Shown: positions 34,277 through 43,115 of the stretch, piece by piece
Position numbering within the stretch: the stretch's first letter is position 1
Layout of the letters: each line of letters opens with the position of its first letter
Assembly: GCA_900111695.1 (NCBI GenBank)
Contig: FOHD01000002.1
Coordinates: forward strand, 186,001-250,000
Origin: Olsenella sp. KH3B4
GTDB lineage: Bacteria > Actinomycetota > Coriobacteriia > Coriobacteriales > Atopobiaceae
DNA length: 64,000 nucleotides
Direction of reading: 5' to 3'
Notes under the pieces: generated by a model
The model's database searches: none
Told to the model about the DNA's origin: nothing
What the model saw: only the letters and a program-made list of their open reading frames with translations
Made by a program: the position numbers and the translations under genes

Positions 34277-37141
34277 CTACCTTTCACTCTGGGTGTCCAT
34301 GCGGACGCCGTTGCGATCATAGTGGCCATGCCTGCGAACCATGGCCTTCCTCGCCTCTTCGAGCGCAATCACCACGGGGGGCAGAAGCACGAGGTAGAGG
34401 TAGTCCCATGCGGTGAGCGGGCAGGTGTGGAAGACGTCCTGGAGCGGCGGGAACAGGGTGATGAACACGATGAGCGCCACTTCGAACAGTATTCCCTTAT
34501 TGACCTGCCTGTTCGAGAACAGACCCACCGAGAAGACCGATGCAAGTTCCGTGCGGCAGTTCATGACCTCGCCAATCTGCGAGAACACGATGGCGGCGAG
34601 CGCCATGGTGGTGGCCCTCACGTACGTGGGGTCGAGGTCCGTGCCAACGCCGAACATCAAGGCGCCAGGACGCCAGCCCGCCGCCCATTGGGCGAAGAAG
34701 AACGCGCCAAGCGAGGAGATAGCGCCGAGAATGCCGTACCACAGGAACGCCTTGCGCATGACCTTCCCAGTGAGCAGGGGCTCGGAGGGGTCTCGCGGAG
34801 GACGGTTCATGACGTCCTTCTCCGGGGGCTCGGAGCCCAGGCCGAGGGCAGGGAACATGTCGGTGCCCAGGTCGATGGTGAGAATCTGCATCGTGGTGAG
34901 CGGAAGGGGCACGGCACCGCCAGAGAACAGGTAGACCGCAGAGGGGACAGCCTCAGGCACGTTGGAGTTGAGGATGTAGAGCATGAACTTCCTGATGTTC
35001 GCGTAAACGGCCCTGCCCTCCTCGACCGCGCTCACGATGGAGGCGAAGTTGTCGTCCGTGAGAATCATGTCAGCTGCTTCCTTGGCGACGTCGGTACCCG
35101 TCACGCCCATGGCAACGCCGATGTCGGCCTTCTTGAGCGCAGGGGAGTCGTTGACGCCGTCCCCCGTCACCGCGACGACCTCGCCCATTGCCTGGAGGTT
35201 CTCAACAACGCGGAGCTTCTGCTCAGGAGCCATGCGAGAGAAGACGACTTCGCCCTTGAGGGCCTTGCGTAGCTCCTCGTCAGAGGTCTTCTCGAGCTCG
35301 GGACCAGAGAACACCTTGGGGTGGGCGCTCTTGACGATGCCGATCTTCCTGGCGATGGATACCGCGGTCAAGCCATAGTCGCCTGTGATCATGATGACGC
35401 GGATGCCAGCGCGACGGCACTCGGCGACTGCAGCGGCAACCTCGGGACGCGGGGAATCCTGCATGACCTCGAGGCCAACGAAGGTCAGGTCATGTTCGAT
35501 AACGTCTGGGGTGTACTCGCTCACAGAAGTGGGGACGCCCTTCTCGTCACGATGGATCGGACGATAGGCAACCGCGAGAACGCGCAGGCCATCCTCCGCA
35601 TACCCGTCGTTGGCATGCATGATCCTGTTGCGCAGGGAGTCGGTCATCTCGACGACCTCCCCGTTCACGCGAACCCTCGTCGAGAGGCGCACAACCTCGT
35701 TGGGGGCACCCTTCACGAACGCTACGCGGGTAGCCCCGTCAAGGGGATGCTCGAGCTGGTGAATGGTGGACATGCGCTTGCGACGGCTCTCGAAGGGCAG
35801 CTCGCGCACACGCGGAATGTGGCGCTCCTCCTCGGAGAGGTCAAGGCCCGCCTTCTGCGCGGAGACGAGCAGGCATGCCTCGGTTGGGTCACCAAGCACC
35901 GTGTAGCGTCCGCCCTCCTTCTCGGGCGCAAGCAGGCGCGCATTCGAGCACAGCGCACCGCCAACGAGAAGCAGGCGGAGGTCATCGTCATCTGCGGCCG
36001 AGAAGCTGCGCCCGCCAGCGCGGATCTCCCCCTTGGGCGCATAGCCGACCCCTGTGACCTCGTATTCGCGGGAGGGCGTCCACAGGTGGTTCACGGTCAT
36101 CTCGTTCTGGGTGAGCGTGCCCGTCTTGTCGGTGCAGATGACGCTCGTCGAGCCCAGGGCCTCGACCGAGGAAAGCGACTTGACGAGGGCGTTGCGCTTG
36201 CTCATGCGCTGAACGGCCATTGCAAGCGAAAGCGTGACCGTGGGGAGCAGGCCCTCGGGTATGAAGGCAACCACCATCCCGAGCGCAAATATGAAGGACG
36301 CAGCGATGCTGTTGTGAACGAACGCCACGTCAAGCACGAGAAAGACGATGCCCATGAACAGGGCAAAGACGGTGATCTGCTTGGTAAGGTGATCAAGCTG
36401 CTTCTGGAGGGGGCTCTGCTTCTCGCCCATGTTCTGGGTGAGGCTCGCGATCTTGCCAAACTCGGTCGACATGCCGATCTGCGTCACGACCACGCGACCG
36501 TTGCCCTCGGAGACGGAGGTGCCCTCGAACACGAGGTTGGGGGTCTCGGAGGCAGTGAGGTCCTCGTCGATCACCGCATCGGAGGTCTTGCGTACGGGGC
36601 TTGACTCGCCTGTGAGCGTCGACTGGTCTACCTGCAGGTCGCTCGCGCGAACAACCCGGCCGTCGGCAGAGATCTTGTCACCCTCCTCGAGGAGCATCAC
36701 GTCACCGGGAACGAGGTCCTCCGCAAGTATCTTCTGCTCGTGACCGTCACGAATGACGTTCACGTAGGACGGGAGCATCTTCTTGAGCGCTTCGGTGGCC
36801 TTGTCTGCCTGGTGCTCCTGCCAGTAGCTAAAGCACCCGTTGATGACGTTCACCAGCCAGACCGCCACACCAAGCTCGGGCATGCCCGCAACAAAGGCAA
36901 TGATGCCGGCGACCCAGAGCAGTATGGCCATGAGGTGCGTGAAGTTGGAGAGAAAGACGACGACCTGGGACTTCTTCTTGGTTGCCTGAATGGTGTTCTT
37001 CCCGCACTGGGCTTGGCGGCTCGCCGCCTCGCCGGACGTGAGACCAGCCGCAGCCGTTCCCATCGCAGAGAAGACCTTGTCAGGCGTGAGCTTCGCTATC
37101 CCATCAATCGGAGAGGACGAAACCTGCTTGGGAGCTTCCAC
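34277..37141 (-). CDS. P2-type cation-transporting ATPase
   Basis: A 954-residue P-type ATPase. Seen in order: N-terminal cation-ATPase segment, first hairpin of membrane helices (about 60-105), actuator loop TGES (177-180), FIPEGLLPTVTL in M4 (about 293-304), phosphorylated D338 in ICTDKTGTLT, MTGD and hinge GDGVNDSPALKKADIGVAMG, then six C-terminal helices. The PEGLLPTVT form is nearest to type IIC (Na/K-ATPase-like) and IIA pumps. The GTG at 37141 has AGGAGG six bases upstream; the longer reading frame lacks a ribosome site. Operon with two TrkA proteins suggests potassium or sodium balance. Ion not proven. Confidence 0.9.
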   Translation of the reverse strand: MEAPKQVSSSPIDGIAKLTPDKVFSAMGTAAAGLTSGEAASRQAQCGKNTIQATKKKSQVVVFLSNFTHLMAILLWVAGIIAFVAGMPELGVAVWLVNVINGCFSYWQEHQADKATEALKKMLPSYVNVIRDGHEQKILAEDLVPGDVMLLEEGDKISADGRVVRASDLQVDQSTLTGESSPVRKTSDAVIDEDLTASETPNLVFEGTSVSEGNGRVVVTQIGMSTEFGKIASLTQNMGEKQSPLQKQLDHLTKQITVFALFMGIVFLVLDVAFVHNSIAASFIFALGMVVAFIPEGLLPTVTLSLAMAVQRMSKRNALVKSLSSVEALGSTSVICTDKTGTLTQNEMTVNHLWTPSREYEVTGVGYAPKGEIRAGGRSFSAADDDDLRLLLVGGALCSNARLLAPEKEGGRYTVLGDPTEACLLVSAQKAGLDLSEEERHIPRVRELPFESRRKRMSTIHQLEHPLDGATRVAFVKGAPNEVVRLSTRVRVNGEVVEMTDSLRNRIMHANDGYAEDGLRVLAVAYRPIHRDEKGVPTSVSEYTPDVIEHDLTFVGLEVMQDSPRPEVAAAVAECRRAGIRVIMITGDYGLTAVSIARKIGIVKSAHPKVFSGPELEKTSDEELRKALKGEVVFSRMAPEQKLRVVENLQAMGEVVAVTGDGVNDSPALKKADIGVAMGVTGTDVAKEAADMILTDDNFASIVSAVEEGRAVYANIRKFMLYILNSNVPEAVPSAVYLFSGGAVPLPLTTMQILTIDLGTDMFPALGLGSEPPEKDVMNRPPRDPSEPLLTGKVMRKAFLWYGILGAISSLGAFFFAQWAAGWRPGALMFGVGTDLDPTYVRATTMALAAIVFSQIGEVMNCRTELASVFSVGLFSNRQVNKGILFEVALIVFITLFPPLQDVFHTCPLTAWDYLYLVLLPPVVIALEEARKAMVRRHGHYDRNGVRMDTQSER

Positions 37142-37154
37142 GAAGGCCCTCCTT

Positions 37155-37235
37155 TCAACTAGGTGCACACCATCCCGCCATGGGCGGCGTGCATGGCATC
37201 GACAATGGCGTCGACGCAAAGGAAAGCCTATCCAT
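37155..37235 (-). CDS. Candidate 26-residue proline-rich leader ORF before the ATPase
   Basis: ATG at 37235, behind GGGGGGTG, opens a 27-codon frame ending TGA at 37155, 13 bp before the ATPase start. The peptide reads MDRLSFASTPLS then MPCTPPMAGWCAPS, with five prolines. A CCGCC-cat-GGCGG hairpin lies in its second half, and AACTAGG/CCTAGTT (37253-37259 with 37157-37163) could close the whole leader. Pro-rich leader peptides control the MgtA ATPase in enterobacteria; this would be an analogue. Supported only by layout. Confidence 0.4.
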   Translation of the reverse strand: MDRLSFASTPLSMPCTPPMAGWCAPS

Positions 37236-37281
37236 CGCGGCACCCCCCGAAGCCTAGTTTGGGAGCACAGCCGGATTCAGC

Positions 37282-37342
37282 ATACCTGTAGCATAAAAAA
37301 CTAGTGAGTCAACAATAAAGATGCTATTAAAACCGCAGGTAT
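37282..37342. promoter_or_regulatory. AT-rich promoter region with ATACCTG/CAGGTAT dyad
   Basis: Between kdpE (stop at 37451) and the ATPase leader, an AT-rich stretch holds ATACCTG (37282-37288) and CAGGTAT (37336-37342). It also contains AAAACCGCAGGTA (37329-37341), a 13-mer repeated at 55272-55284. Probably the ATPase operon promoter and a regulator site, perhaps for KdpE. Confidence 0.35.
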
Positions 37343-37450
37343 ATTTAGTAATGCTGTCTTTATTAATCCTTATTGTGTGAGAGCAGTCCACAAGCGCGAG
37401 GGCCTGGCCCAAACCATCCTGGGCTATGCGTCGCGCGTGGCGCCCTCGCC

Positions 37451-38179
37451 CTAGCCCATGCCAACCATGCGATAGCCAACGCCGACATGCGTCTGGATGT
37501 AGCGGGGATGGGCGGTGTCGGCTTCAATCTTCTTGCGAAGTGACCCCATGTACACCCGAAGCGAGGCAAGGTCACCCCCCTGGCCATCTCCCCACACCTC
37601 GCGAAGGATGTAGTCGTGGGTAAGGACCTTCCCAACGTTGTGCGAGAGGAGGCAGAGGAGCTTGTACTCGATGGGGGTAAGATGCACCTCGTTGCCAGCG
37701 AGCGTCACGATTCCCGCGTCATAGTCGATGCGAAGGTCTCCGTCCTCGAAGACAGACGGACTGGGGGTGGCCGCGGCATTGGCCGCTCCCGAGTAGCTCA
37801 GCCGGCGAAGGGTGCTGCGAATCCGGGCGAGAAGCTCCCCCACCGAGAAGGGCTTTGTCACATAGTCATCGGCACCGGCGTCCAGGGCGTCGATCTTGTC
37901 GGCATCCTCCGCTCTGGCGCTCACGACGATGATGGGCATCTGGGACCAACCACGTATGGAGCGCACGACCTCCACGCCGTCGATATCGGGAAGGCCAAGG
38001 TCGAGGAGGACCAGGTCCGGGTTGTCTGTTGCAGCCCGAGCTATTGCCTCACGGCCGGTAGCTGCAACTACGTGCGCGAAGCGATATGAGTCTAGAGCGG
38101 TCACGATGAGGTTGCGCACCGCGGCGTCATCCTCGACCACGAGTATTCTGGGCTGGTCGTTGGCGCTTGTCACCGGCAT
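37451..38179 (-). CDS. kdpE: OmpR-family response regulator KdpE
   Basis: A 242-residue regulator: receiver domain with acidic E17/D18/D19 and phospho-acceptor D60 in LLDLGLPDIDG, K in VTKPFSVGELLARI, and a C-terminal winged helix (VHLTPIEYKLLCLL...VGYRMVGMG). Similarity to KdpE (the GREAIARAATDNPDLVLLDLGLPD stretch) and overlap by 10 bp with the upstream kdpD-like gene support the name. No kdpFABC genes are present; the likely target is the adjacent P2 ATPase-trkA operon. Confidence 0.88.
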   Translation of the reverse strand: MPVTSANDQPRILVVEDDAAVRNLIVTALDSYRFAHVVAATGREAIARAATDNPDLVLLDLGLPDIDGVEVVRSIRGWSQMPIIVVSARAEDADKIDALDAGADDYVTKPFSVGELLARIRSTLRRLSYSGAANAAATPSPSVFEDGDLRIDYDAGIVTLAGNEVHLTPIEYKLLCLLSHNVGKVLTHDYILREVWGDGQGGDLASLRVYMGSLRKKIEADTAHPRYIQTHVGVGYRMVGMG

Positions 38180-39768
38180 TCCCCTCCAGACAGGTCCCGC
38201 GCGGGGAGCGTGAAGGCGAACACGCACCCATGCGGAGTTGCGGAATCAAGCCAAATCGACCCGCCATGAGCCTCAACTATGGACTTGCAGAGCGAAAGCC
38301 CGAGACCAAAGCTCCTGTGACCATCGGCGAGGCCCTGATCCACAGTATAGAAGGTATCGAAGACTTTGCTGCGGTCCTCGGGTGGTATCCCCGGGCCATC
38401 GTCCGAGACGCTGGTTTCCACCCACTTGCCGGCTCTCCGCAAGGTAATCGTGATGTGCGAGCCAGCCGGCGTGTACTTCACCGCGTTGTTCACCAGGTTC
38501 ACCACCACCTGCACCATGAGGCGCGCGTCCACGTCTACCAGGCAGTCACCATCCGATGGCTCAACGACGAGCGAATGCTCCGAGACGCGTCGGTCCACGT
38601 GGCGAAGAGCCTCCTCGATGACGTCGTCCATGAGCTCGAGGTTGGTGCTGAGGCGCATTCCCCCATTCTCTAGGCGGGTGATCGCCAGGAGGTTCTCCAC
38701 GGTTTCGCCAAGCCAGGTCGCGTCGGACCTCACGCCCCCGAGGAGACGACGGGACTCCACGTCATCGAGGGACCCATCCCTGTCGAGAAGAATGTCGACG
38801 CTACCGATGATCGAGGTCAGGGGCGTCCTCAGGTCATGCGAGATTGAGCGGAGAAGATTCGCACGGAGCCTTTCCTTCTCCGCACTCATTTGAGCTTGTT
38901 CTCGTTCCCTTAGTGCTCGGATGCGACCCAACGCAAGCGTTGCTTCCCCCACGACTGCCGAGGCAACGCCTCTTTCTTTGGACTCGAGGGGTCGGTCGCC
39001 CACAAGAAGGCCCATGACGCCCTCAGGTGGATGTGCGTCCCCCACGGGCAGGTACAGTCCAGAGGCGGAGGAGAAGCGGGGCGTGCCCTCTCCCGCAGGC
39101 TCACCATTCTCGAAGGCGCGCATTGCAACCGAGGGCTCAGTGAGGACATCAAGGCCCCCAGCAGGACTCTCTCCTCCTGGAGAGAAGCTCCGTCGAGGCT
39201 CGACCTTCTCGCCCGTAGACTCATACCAAACCACATCCCGGTCGAGGAGTTTGGAGAGCTGGGCACCTGTCGCTTCAAGGACATCCGTAGGGCTCTCGAG
39301 ACCCTGGAGCATGTGGTCTGTCTCGAGGAGCACCCTCAGGAGCCTGGAGGTCTCCTGCTCTCCTCGAACCCTTTGTCGCAGTTCTACAGATACTTCACTC
39401 GAAACAAAGGCGACAATGCACATGACGATGAACTCTCCGGGATACTGGCTGCCCCATGCCGCAAGGGAGAGTCGCGGTGACGTGAAGAAGTAGTTGAACG
39501 CGAGCACCGAGAGGGCGGTAGAGATCACGCAGAGGGCACGACTTGTTGTGAAGAGAGCGACCAACTGCACGGAGAGCACGTAGACCACAACAATTGGCGC
39601 GTCACCCATCCCCATGGAGTCAAAGCCCATGCCTACGGCCGTGGCAATCGCAAGGAGCCCGATCGTGACGATGGCGTCGACAAGGCGGCGGGTACCTCGA
39701 GACAGCCTTCCGCGGAACTCGACAATCGACGAGAGGCGCCCGAATCGGGCGACAGATTCGCTCCTCAT
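38170..39768 (-). CDS. kdpD: Short KdpD-like sensor kinase
   Basis: A 532-residue sensor kinase matching only the C-terminal half of KdpD. Four transmembrane helices (DUF4118, about 28-120, with LAFNYFFTSPRLSL) are followed by a GAF-like region (about 140-285), a HisKA domain with SISHDLRTPLTSIIGS (about 312-327) and an ATPase domain (NLVNNAVKYTP, DDGPGIPPEDR, GLGLSL). The 380-residue cytosolic KdpD and USP domains of the full-length protein are missing. The first codon at 39768 is 12 bp after the acetyltransferase stop, so three genes form one unit. Confidence 0.88.
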   Translation of the reverse strand: MRSESVARFGRLSSIVEFRGRLSRGTRRLVDAIVTIGLLAIATAVGMGFDSMGMGDAPIVVVYVLSVQLVALFTTSRALCVISTALSVLAFNYFFTSPRLSLAAWGSQYPGEFIVMCIVAFVSSEVSVELRQRVRGEQETSRLLRVLLETDHMLQGLESPTDVLEATGAQLSKLLDRDVVWYESTGEKVEPRRSFSPGGESPAGGLDVLTEPSVAMRAFENGEPAGEGTPRFSSASGLYLPVGDAHPPEGVMGLLVGDRPLESKERGVASAVVGEATLALGRIRALREREQAQMSAEKERLRANLLRSISHDLRTPLTSIIGSVDILLDRDGSLDDVESRRLLGGVRSDATWLGETVENLLAITRLENGGMRLSTNLELMDDVIEEALRHVDRRVSEHSLVVEPSDGDCLVDVDARLMVQVVVNLVNNAVKYTPAGSHITITLRRAGKWVETSVSDDGPGIPPEDRSKVFDTFYTVDQGLADGHRSFGLGLSLCKSIVEAHGGSIWLDSATPHGCVFAFTLPARDLSGGECR

Positions 39769-39780
39769 CGCTCTGGCCCC

Positions 39781-40281
39781 CTATGCCTTGGGACCGCAGT
39801 ATACGTAAGCCAAACGCTCATCGCCGTTGCGGCCCAGCTTGATGACACCGCAGTACGAGAACCCCCTGCTGGCGAGAAGGCCCTGCATGGGCCTGTTGTC
39901 GCGATGGGTGTCGACGTGGAGGTTGCGTCCATGCTCTAGTGCCCAGTCGAGCATGGCACCGCCAACCCCCTGGCCCTGCCGCAGAACCGCAAAGCGATGC
40001 ACCAGGTCATACGGCTCGTCGTTTGGCCAGGCGCCCTCGTAGATACGCGCGTAGTCAGGCTCCGGCCCGGGGAGGAAGGCAAAGCAGCCAAGCACCTCGT
40101 CATTCTCGTCCACGCAGACGCGCAGAGCGCCCGTGGCAATGTCTTGCTCTACCAGCTCTCGAGGAGGGAAGCTGTCGCCCCACTGGTTGGGATTGCCGGC
40201 TTCTCGCATGAACGCGCGTGCGCTCTCGTAGACCGCAAGGGCGTCGTCGAGGTCAGCGGCGGTTGCTGGACGTATGTGCAT
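39781..40281 (-). CDS. GNAT-family N-acetyltransferase
   Basis: A 166-residue acetyltransferase. It has IRPATAADLDDALAVYESA at the N-terminus, a central VLGCFAFLPG beta strand, and the acetyl-CoA loop RQGQGVGGAML (about 104-114), then LHVDTHRDNRPMQGLLASRGF. The ATG at 40281 has TTAGGAG; eight codons upstream another ATG is less well placed. It is first in the unit GNAT-kdpD-kdpE. Substrate unknown. Confidence 0.9.
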   Translation of the reverse strand: MHIRPATAADLDDALAVYESARAFMREAGNPNQWGDSFPPRELVEQDIATGALRVCVDENDEVLGCFAFLPGPEPDYARIYEGAWPNDEPYDLVHRFAVLRQGQGVGGAMLDWALEHGRNLHVDTHRDNRPMQGLLASRGFSYCGVIKLGRNGDERLAYVYCGPKA

Positions 40282-40316
40282 GGTGGCTCCTAAAAGTAGG
40301 GTCATTACAGGAAAGA

Positions 40317-40343
40317 CCCGGCTGCGAATTCATCGCAACCGGG
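40317..40343 (-). terminator. Terminator after the clostripain-like gene
   Basis: On the minus strand CCCGGTTGCGA pairs with the CGCAGCCGGG arm and is followed by TCTTTCC, 65 bp past the stop at 40408. Confidence 0.7.
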
Positions 40344-40381
40344 CGAGAACGGTCCTTTAGGCTTGATTCTACTCGTGCGTA

Positions 40382-40410
40382 TGAGACAAAGGGACTGTCC
40401 CTTTGTCTCA
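40382..40410. repeat. TGAGACAAAGGGAC palindrome, copy 3
   Basis: Identical 29-bp palindrome to copy 2. Its end (40408-40410) is the stop codon of the clostripain-like gene. Confidence 0.9.
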
Positions 40411-42492
40411 CTGCTCCGTGGTCAAGACCTCGGTGTCAACCTGGGAGCCATAGACCGTGGTCAGCGTTCCCCAGAACAGCACGTCGGCATCGCCGGCATC
40501 CTGGTAGCGCACCTCGACGTTAGATGGGTCGGACACCGTGATGACGTTGCCTTGAAGGGTCTCGACCCAGTTGCCTTCGGAGTCGAAGTAGTCAAAGATC
40601 GGCGTCAGCGTGTCGCCCGCCTTGAGCTGGCCCAGGCCACGACCGAGGACGTAGCCCTGCCCAGACATGCGGTAGCCCTGAACGTACCCCATGGTCTCGC
40701 CCTCGCCGCGCTCGCTCGCCGTGGGCCAGCTCACCACCAAGTCGATCCGCTCTTCGCCGTTGAGAATCGCCGGAATGGTTCCGGAGTAGCGAATCTCGCC
40801 ATCCTCGGTCTCCTCGGGTGCGTCGCAGTAGAACGAGAAGAAGCTGCCGTCGATCGAGAGCCACTCGCCGTCAAAGTCCACCGCGATGTTCTCGTCATCC
40901 GTTACCTGGTAGGCATCGTCGGTGCCCAACATGAGGTAACCGTCGCCATAGTTCTGCATGACCGTAATCTGGAAGTACGAGAAAGCATCCCACAGGTTGT
41001 CATCCATCTCCACAACCCAGTTGGAGCCGTCCCAGGCAAGCTCAAGCTCGTCGGGAAGCTCCTGGTAGGAGAACTCGCTAGCGAGGTCCTCGAACCAGCC
41101 CTCGGACGAGAAGGACCCGTTTGCATAGCTGTCGCTCGATGATGACGCGCTTGCCGCCGTGTCCGAGTTCTGGGCGACCTGCGCACTCGCATACAAGCTC
41201 ACGAGGCCCAGGCTCGATGTTGTGGGAGAGTTGCCCATGACACTCAAAAAGTAGTCATAGAAGACAACGGGCTCTGTATAGCCGATGTCCTCAAGAACCT
41301 GACGCACGTCAGAGTACTGGGGGACCTCGGAGTACGGGAAGTACATCGCAAGGCCGTTGGAGCCCGAAGACGTGTTGCTTCGATACTTGACGCAGCTCGC
41401 CACCGCCTCGGACACGTCGTCTGTCCCCTCGAAGTCCGTGCGGTCGATCATGTCAACGAGGTCGACCTGGCCGACGGAGTCCTCTGCATAGGACTTCGCG
41501 CGGGAGCGGGCGCCAGACATGGTCGTGAAGAGGTCGTTGTCTGCCCTGATGCTATCGGCAGCCTCATCGAGGAAGGTTGACAGGCGCTCGTAGACACGGC
41601 TTATCTCGCGCAGGTCGATGAGGGAGAGCGTCGTGTTATCATCGCCCGTTTCCGCGTAGTGGGCCGAGAAGTCGTCAATGATCGTCCTGCCAAGATCTGT
41701 CGTGGCAATGGAGGGATCAGACCCCAGCCGATTGAGGAAGCCGGTCCACGACCAGCCGTCGCCAGGCTCGGTCTCCTCGGAAGCAACGAGGTAGTCTGCC
41801 ACGGGCTCCATGGCCCAGGCGCACTCGACCGTGGCCATGAGGCAGGCATCAAAGCCCACCATGTCAAACGTCACGCCGCTCGCCTTTATGGCGTTGCGGA
41901 GCTGGGAAAGCGTGAGGGCGGAGGCATCGGGGTAGTTCTCGTCATAGCCAAAACCGCCGATGGTGCCGCCGCCATGGTCCCAGAAGATGAGGATGTAGCG
42001 GTCTGCAGGGCGCTCCTCGGCCGCCCACGAGCAGAAGTCCGCAACCTCGCCCTCGTCGAGCATCGTAGCTTCCCCGGAGTTCTGGACGAGTTTTGCCTCT
42101 CCGTTCTCGAGAACCCAGCGCTGGCGCGTAGACGGGTCGGCCTCGGACGAGAAGGACCACTCTGACGCCCCACCCGTCTCCAAGACCACGTTCACGTTGT
42201 CGCCGAGGTCCGCCTCGAGCATCTCCTCGATGTCGGCGGATGCGGCGCCGTAGCCGGACTCGAGGTCCGACCCACACATGTAGACCATCACCGTGGCACT
42301 CTTTGCCGAGGCGACGTCCACGTAGTAGTCGCGCAGGCCCGCCGTGCTAAGGTCCGTTCCCGAAATACCCGCAGGTGCAACTGCAGGCTCATCGTCCGCG
42401 CACCCCACAAGCCCTAGGCACGAGAGAGAAAGGATGCCCGCCAGAGTAAGCGTGGCTAATCCGCGCGTACTCCACATCCTGCTCTTCGTCAT
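40408..42492 (-). CDS. Clostripain-related cysteine peptidase lipoprotein (C11 family)
   Basis: A 694-residue surface protease. Signal peptide with lipobox LGLVGC (Cys about 31), a short spacer, then the C11 domain. This has VMVYMCGSDLE, the catalytic His in FWDHGGGT (H173) and catalytic Cys in GFDACLMA (C217), each as in clostripain. The C-terminal 250 residues are beta-rich and acidic, perhaps substrate or wall binding. The ATG at 42492 lies nine bases after AGGAG; an ATG two codons earlier is too close to it. Family members usually cut after Arg or Lys and are activated by autocleavage. It follows the small membrane protein gene. Confidence 0.9.
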   Translation of the reverse strand: MTKSRMWSTRGLATLTLAGILSLSCLGLVGCADDEPAVAPAGISGTDLSTAGLRDYYVDVASAKSATVMVYMCGSDLESGYGAASADIEEMLEADLGDNVNVVLETGGASEWSFSSEADPSTRQRWVLENGEAKLVQNSGEATMLDEGEVADFCSWAAEERPADRYILIFWDHGGGTIGGFGYDENYPDASALTLSQLRNAIKASGVTFDMVGFDACLMATVECAWAMEPVADYLVASEETEPGDGWSWTGFLNRLGSDPSIATTDLGRTIIDDFSAHYAETGDDNTTLSLIDLREISRVYERLSTFLDEAADSIRADNDLFTTMSGARSRAKSYAEDSVGQVDLVDMIDRTDFEGTDDVSEAVASCVKYRSNTSSGSNGLAMYFPYSEVPQYSDVRQVLEDIGYTEPVVFYDYFLSVMGNSPTTSSLGLVSLYASAQVAQNSDTAASASSSSDSYANGSFSSEGWFEDLASEFSYQELPDELELAWDGSNWVVEMDDNLWDAFSYFQITVMQNYGDGYLMLGTDDAYQVTDDENIAVDFDGEWLSIDGSFFSFYCDAPEETEDGEIRYSGTIPAILNGEERIDLVVSWPTASERGEGETMGYVQGYRMSGQGYVLGRGLGQLKAGDTLTPIFDYFDSEGNWVETLQGNVITVSDPSNVEVRYQDAGDADVLFWGTLTTVYGSQVDTEVLTTEQ

Positions 42493-42537
42493 CTTCATTC
42501 TCTCCTTGCGTGCCTAGGGATGCGTTGCCTTGCGACA

Positions 42538-42566
42538 TGAGACAAAGGGAAACTCCCCTTGTCTCA
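42538..42566. repeat. TGAGACAAAGGG palindrome, copy 4
   Basis: TGAGACAAAGGG-aaac-TCCCCTTGTCTCA, slightly diverged, directly abutting the TAA of the membrane protein gene. Confidence 0.85.
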
Positions 42567-42995
42567 TTACGCGATGCCCTTCCTGGTCTGGATAACACCG
42601 TAGAGGTAAAGCGCGGGCAGGATGATGCCGACAAACGCATTTGCGATGGAGCCACCGTCACCGGTGCTGATGGCGCTCACGATGCTGTAGATGCCGTAAA
42701 TGACGCTGATGATGCCAAGGACGAAGGCCAGGGTGTTCTTGTCGTTGCGCTTGGACGCGTTGAGGCCAACGACGCCCACGAAGAGGTTGAGAAGGCCGCC
42801 GATAAACGCCACGATGCCAAGGACTGCCGCAACGCCTGCTGCGATGCCCACCATGTCATCCGACGAGGCGATGAAGACACCCATCATCATGAACAGGCCA
42901 ATCACAAGGTTGACGATGGCAAACACGATCATGATGATCGAAGCCACGCGCAGTACGCTGCTGCCAGAGGCCATGCTGTTGCTGTTCTGATTCAT
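42567..42995 (-). CDS. Small four-helix membrane protein
   Basis: A 142-residue integral membrane protein with four hydrophobic helices (about 15-40, 48-75, 85-105, 115-135) and short loops (SSDDM, ASKRNDKN). The N-terminus is Ser/Asn-rich. No family is recognised with confidence. The ATG at 42995 is preceded by AAAGGAGAG. A TCATAC palindrome lies 83 bp upstream, tying it to the SPFH and zinc-ribbon genes and the LuxR regulator. Confidence 0.75.
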   Translation of the reverse strand: MNQNSNSMASGSSVLRVASIIMIVFAIVNLVIGLFMMMGVFIASSDDMVGIAAGVAAVLGIVAFIGGLLNLFVGVVGLNASKRNDKNTLAFVLGIISVIYGIYSIVSAISTGDGGSIANAFVGIILPALYLYGVIQTRKGIA

Positions 42996-43077
42996 TAATC
43001 TCTCCTTTGCGAGTTTCAAGCCGAGGGCCCGTTGCCCTCCGCTTGCAGGAATGGTACGGAGCTGCATTTGCCGGCGC

Positions 43078-43095
43078 GTCATACCGAAGTATGAC
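43078..43095. promoter_or_regulatory. TCATAC-N4-GTATGA palindrome, site 1
   Basis: GTCATACCGAAGTATGAC, perfect 7-bp arms around CGAA, in the promoter of the membrane protein gene (start 42995). Member of a four-site set. Confidence 0.7.
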
Positions 43096-43115
43096 TGGCA
43101 CCTGAGAGCGCTTAG

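Noticed and set aside
33638..35272. 544-codon plus-strand frame
   Set aside because: Antisense to trkA and the P-type ATPase; His/Arg/Glu-rich shadow composition.
37142..37260. ydaO (c-di-AMP) or yybP-ykoY riboswitch before the ATPase
   Set aside because: None of the conserved core strings I know for these classes is present; a leader ORF explains the region better.
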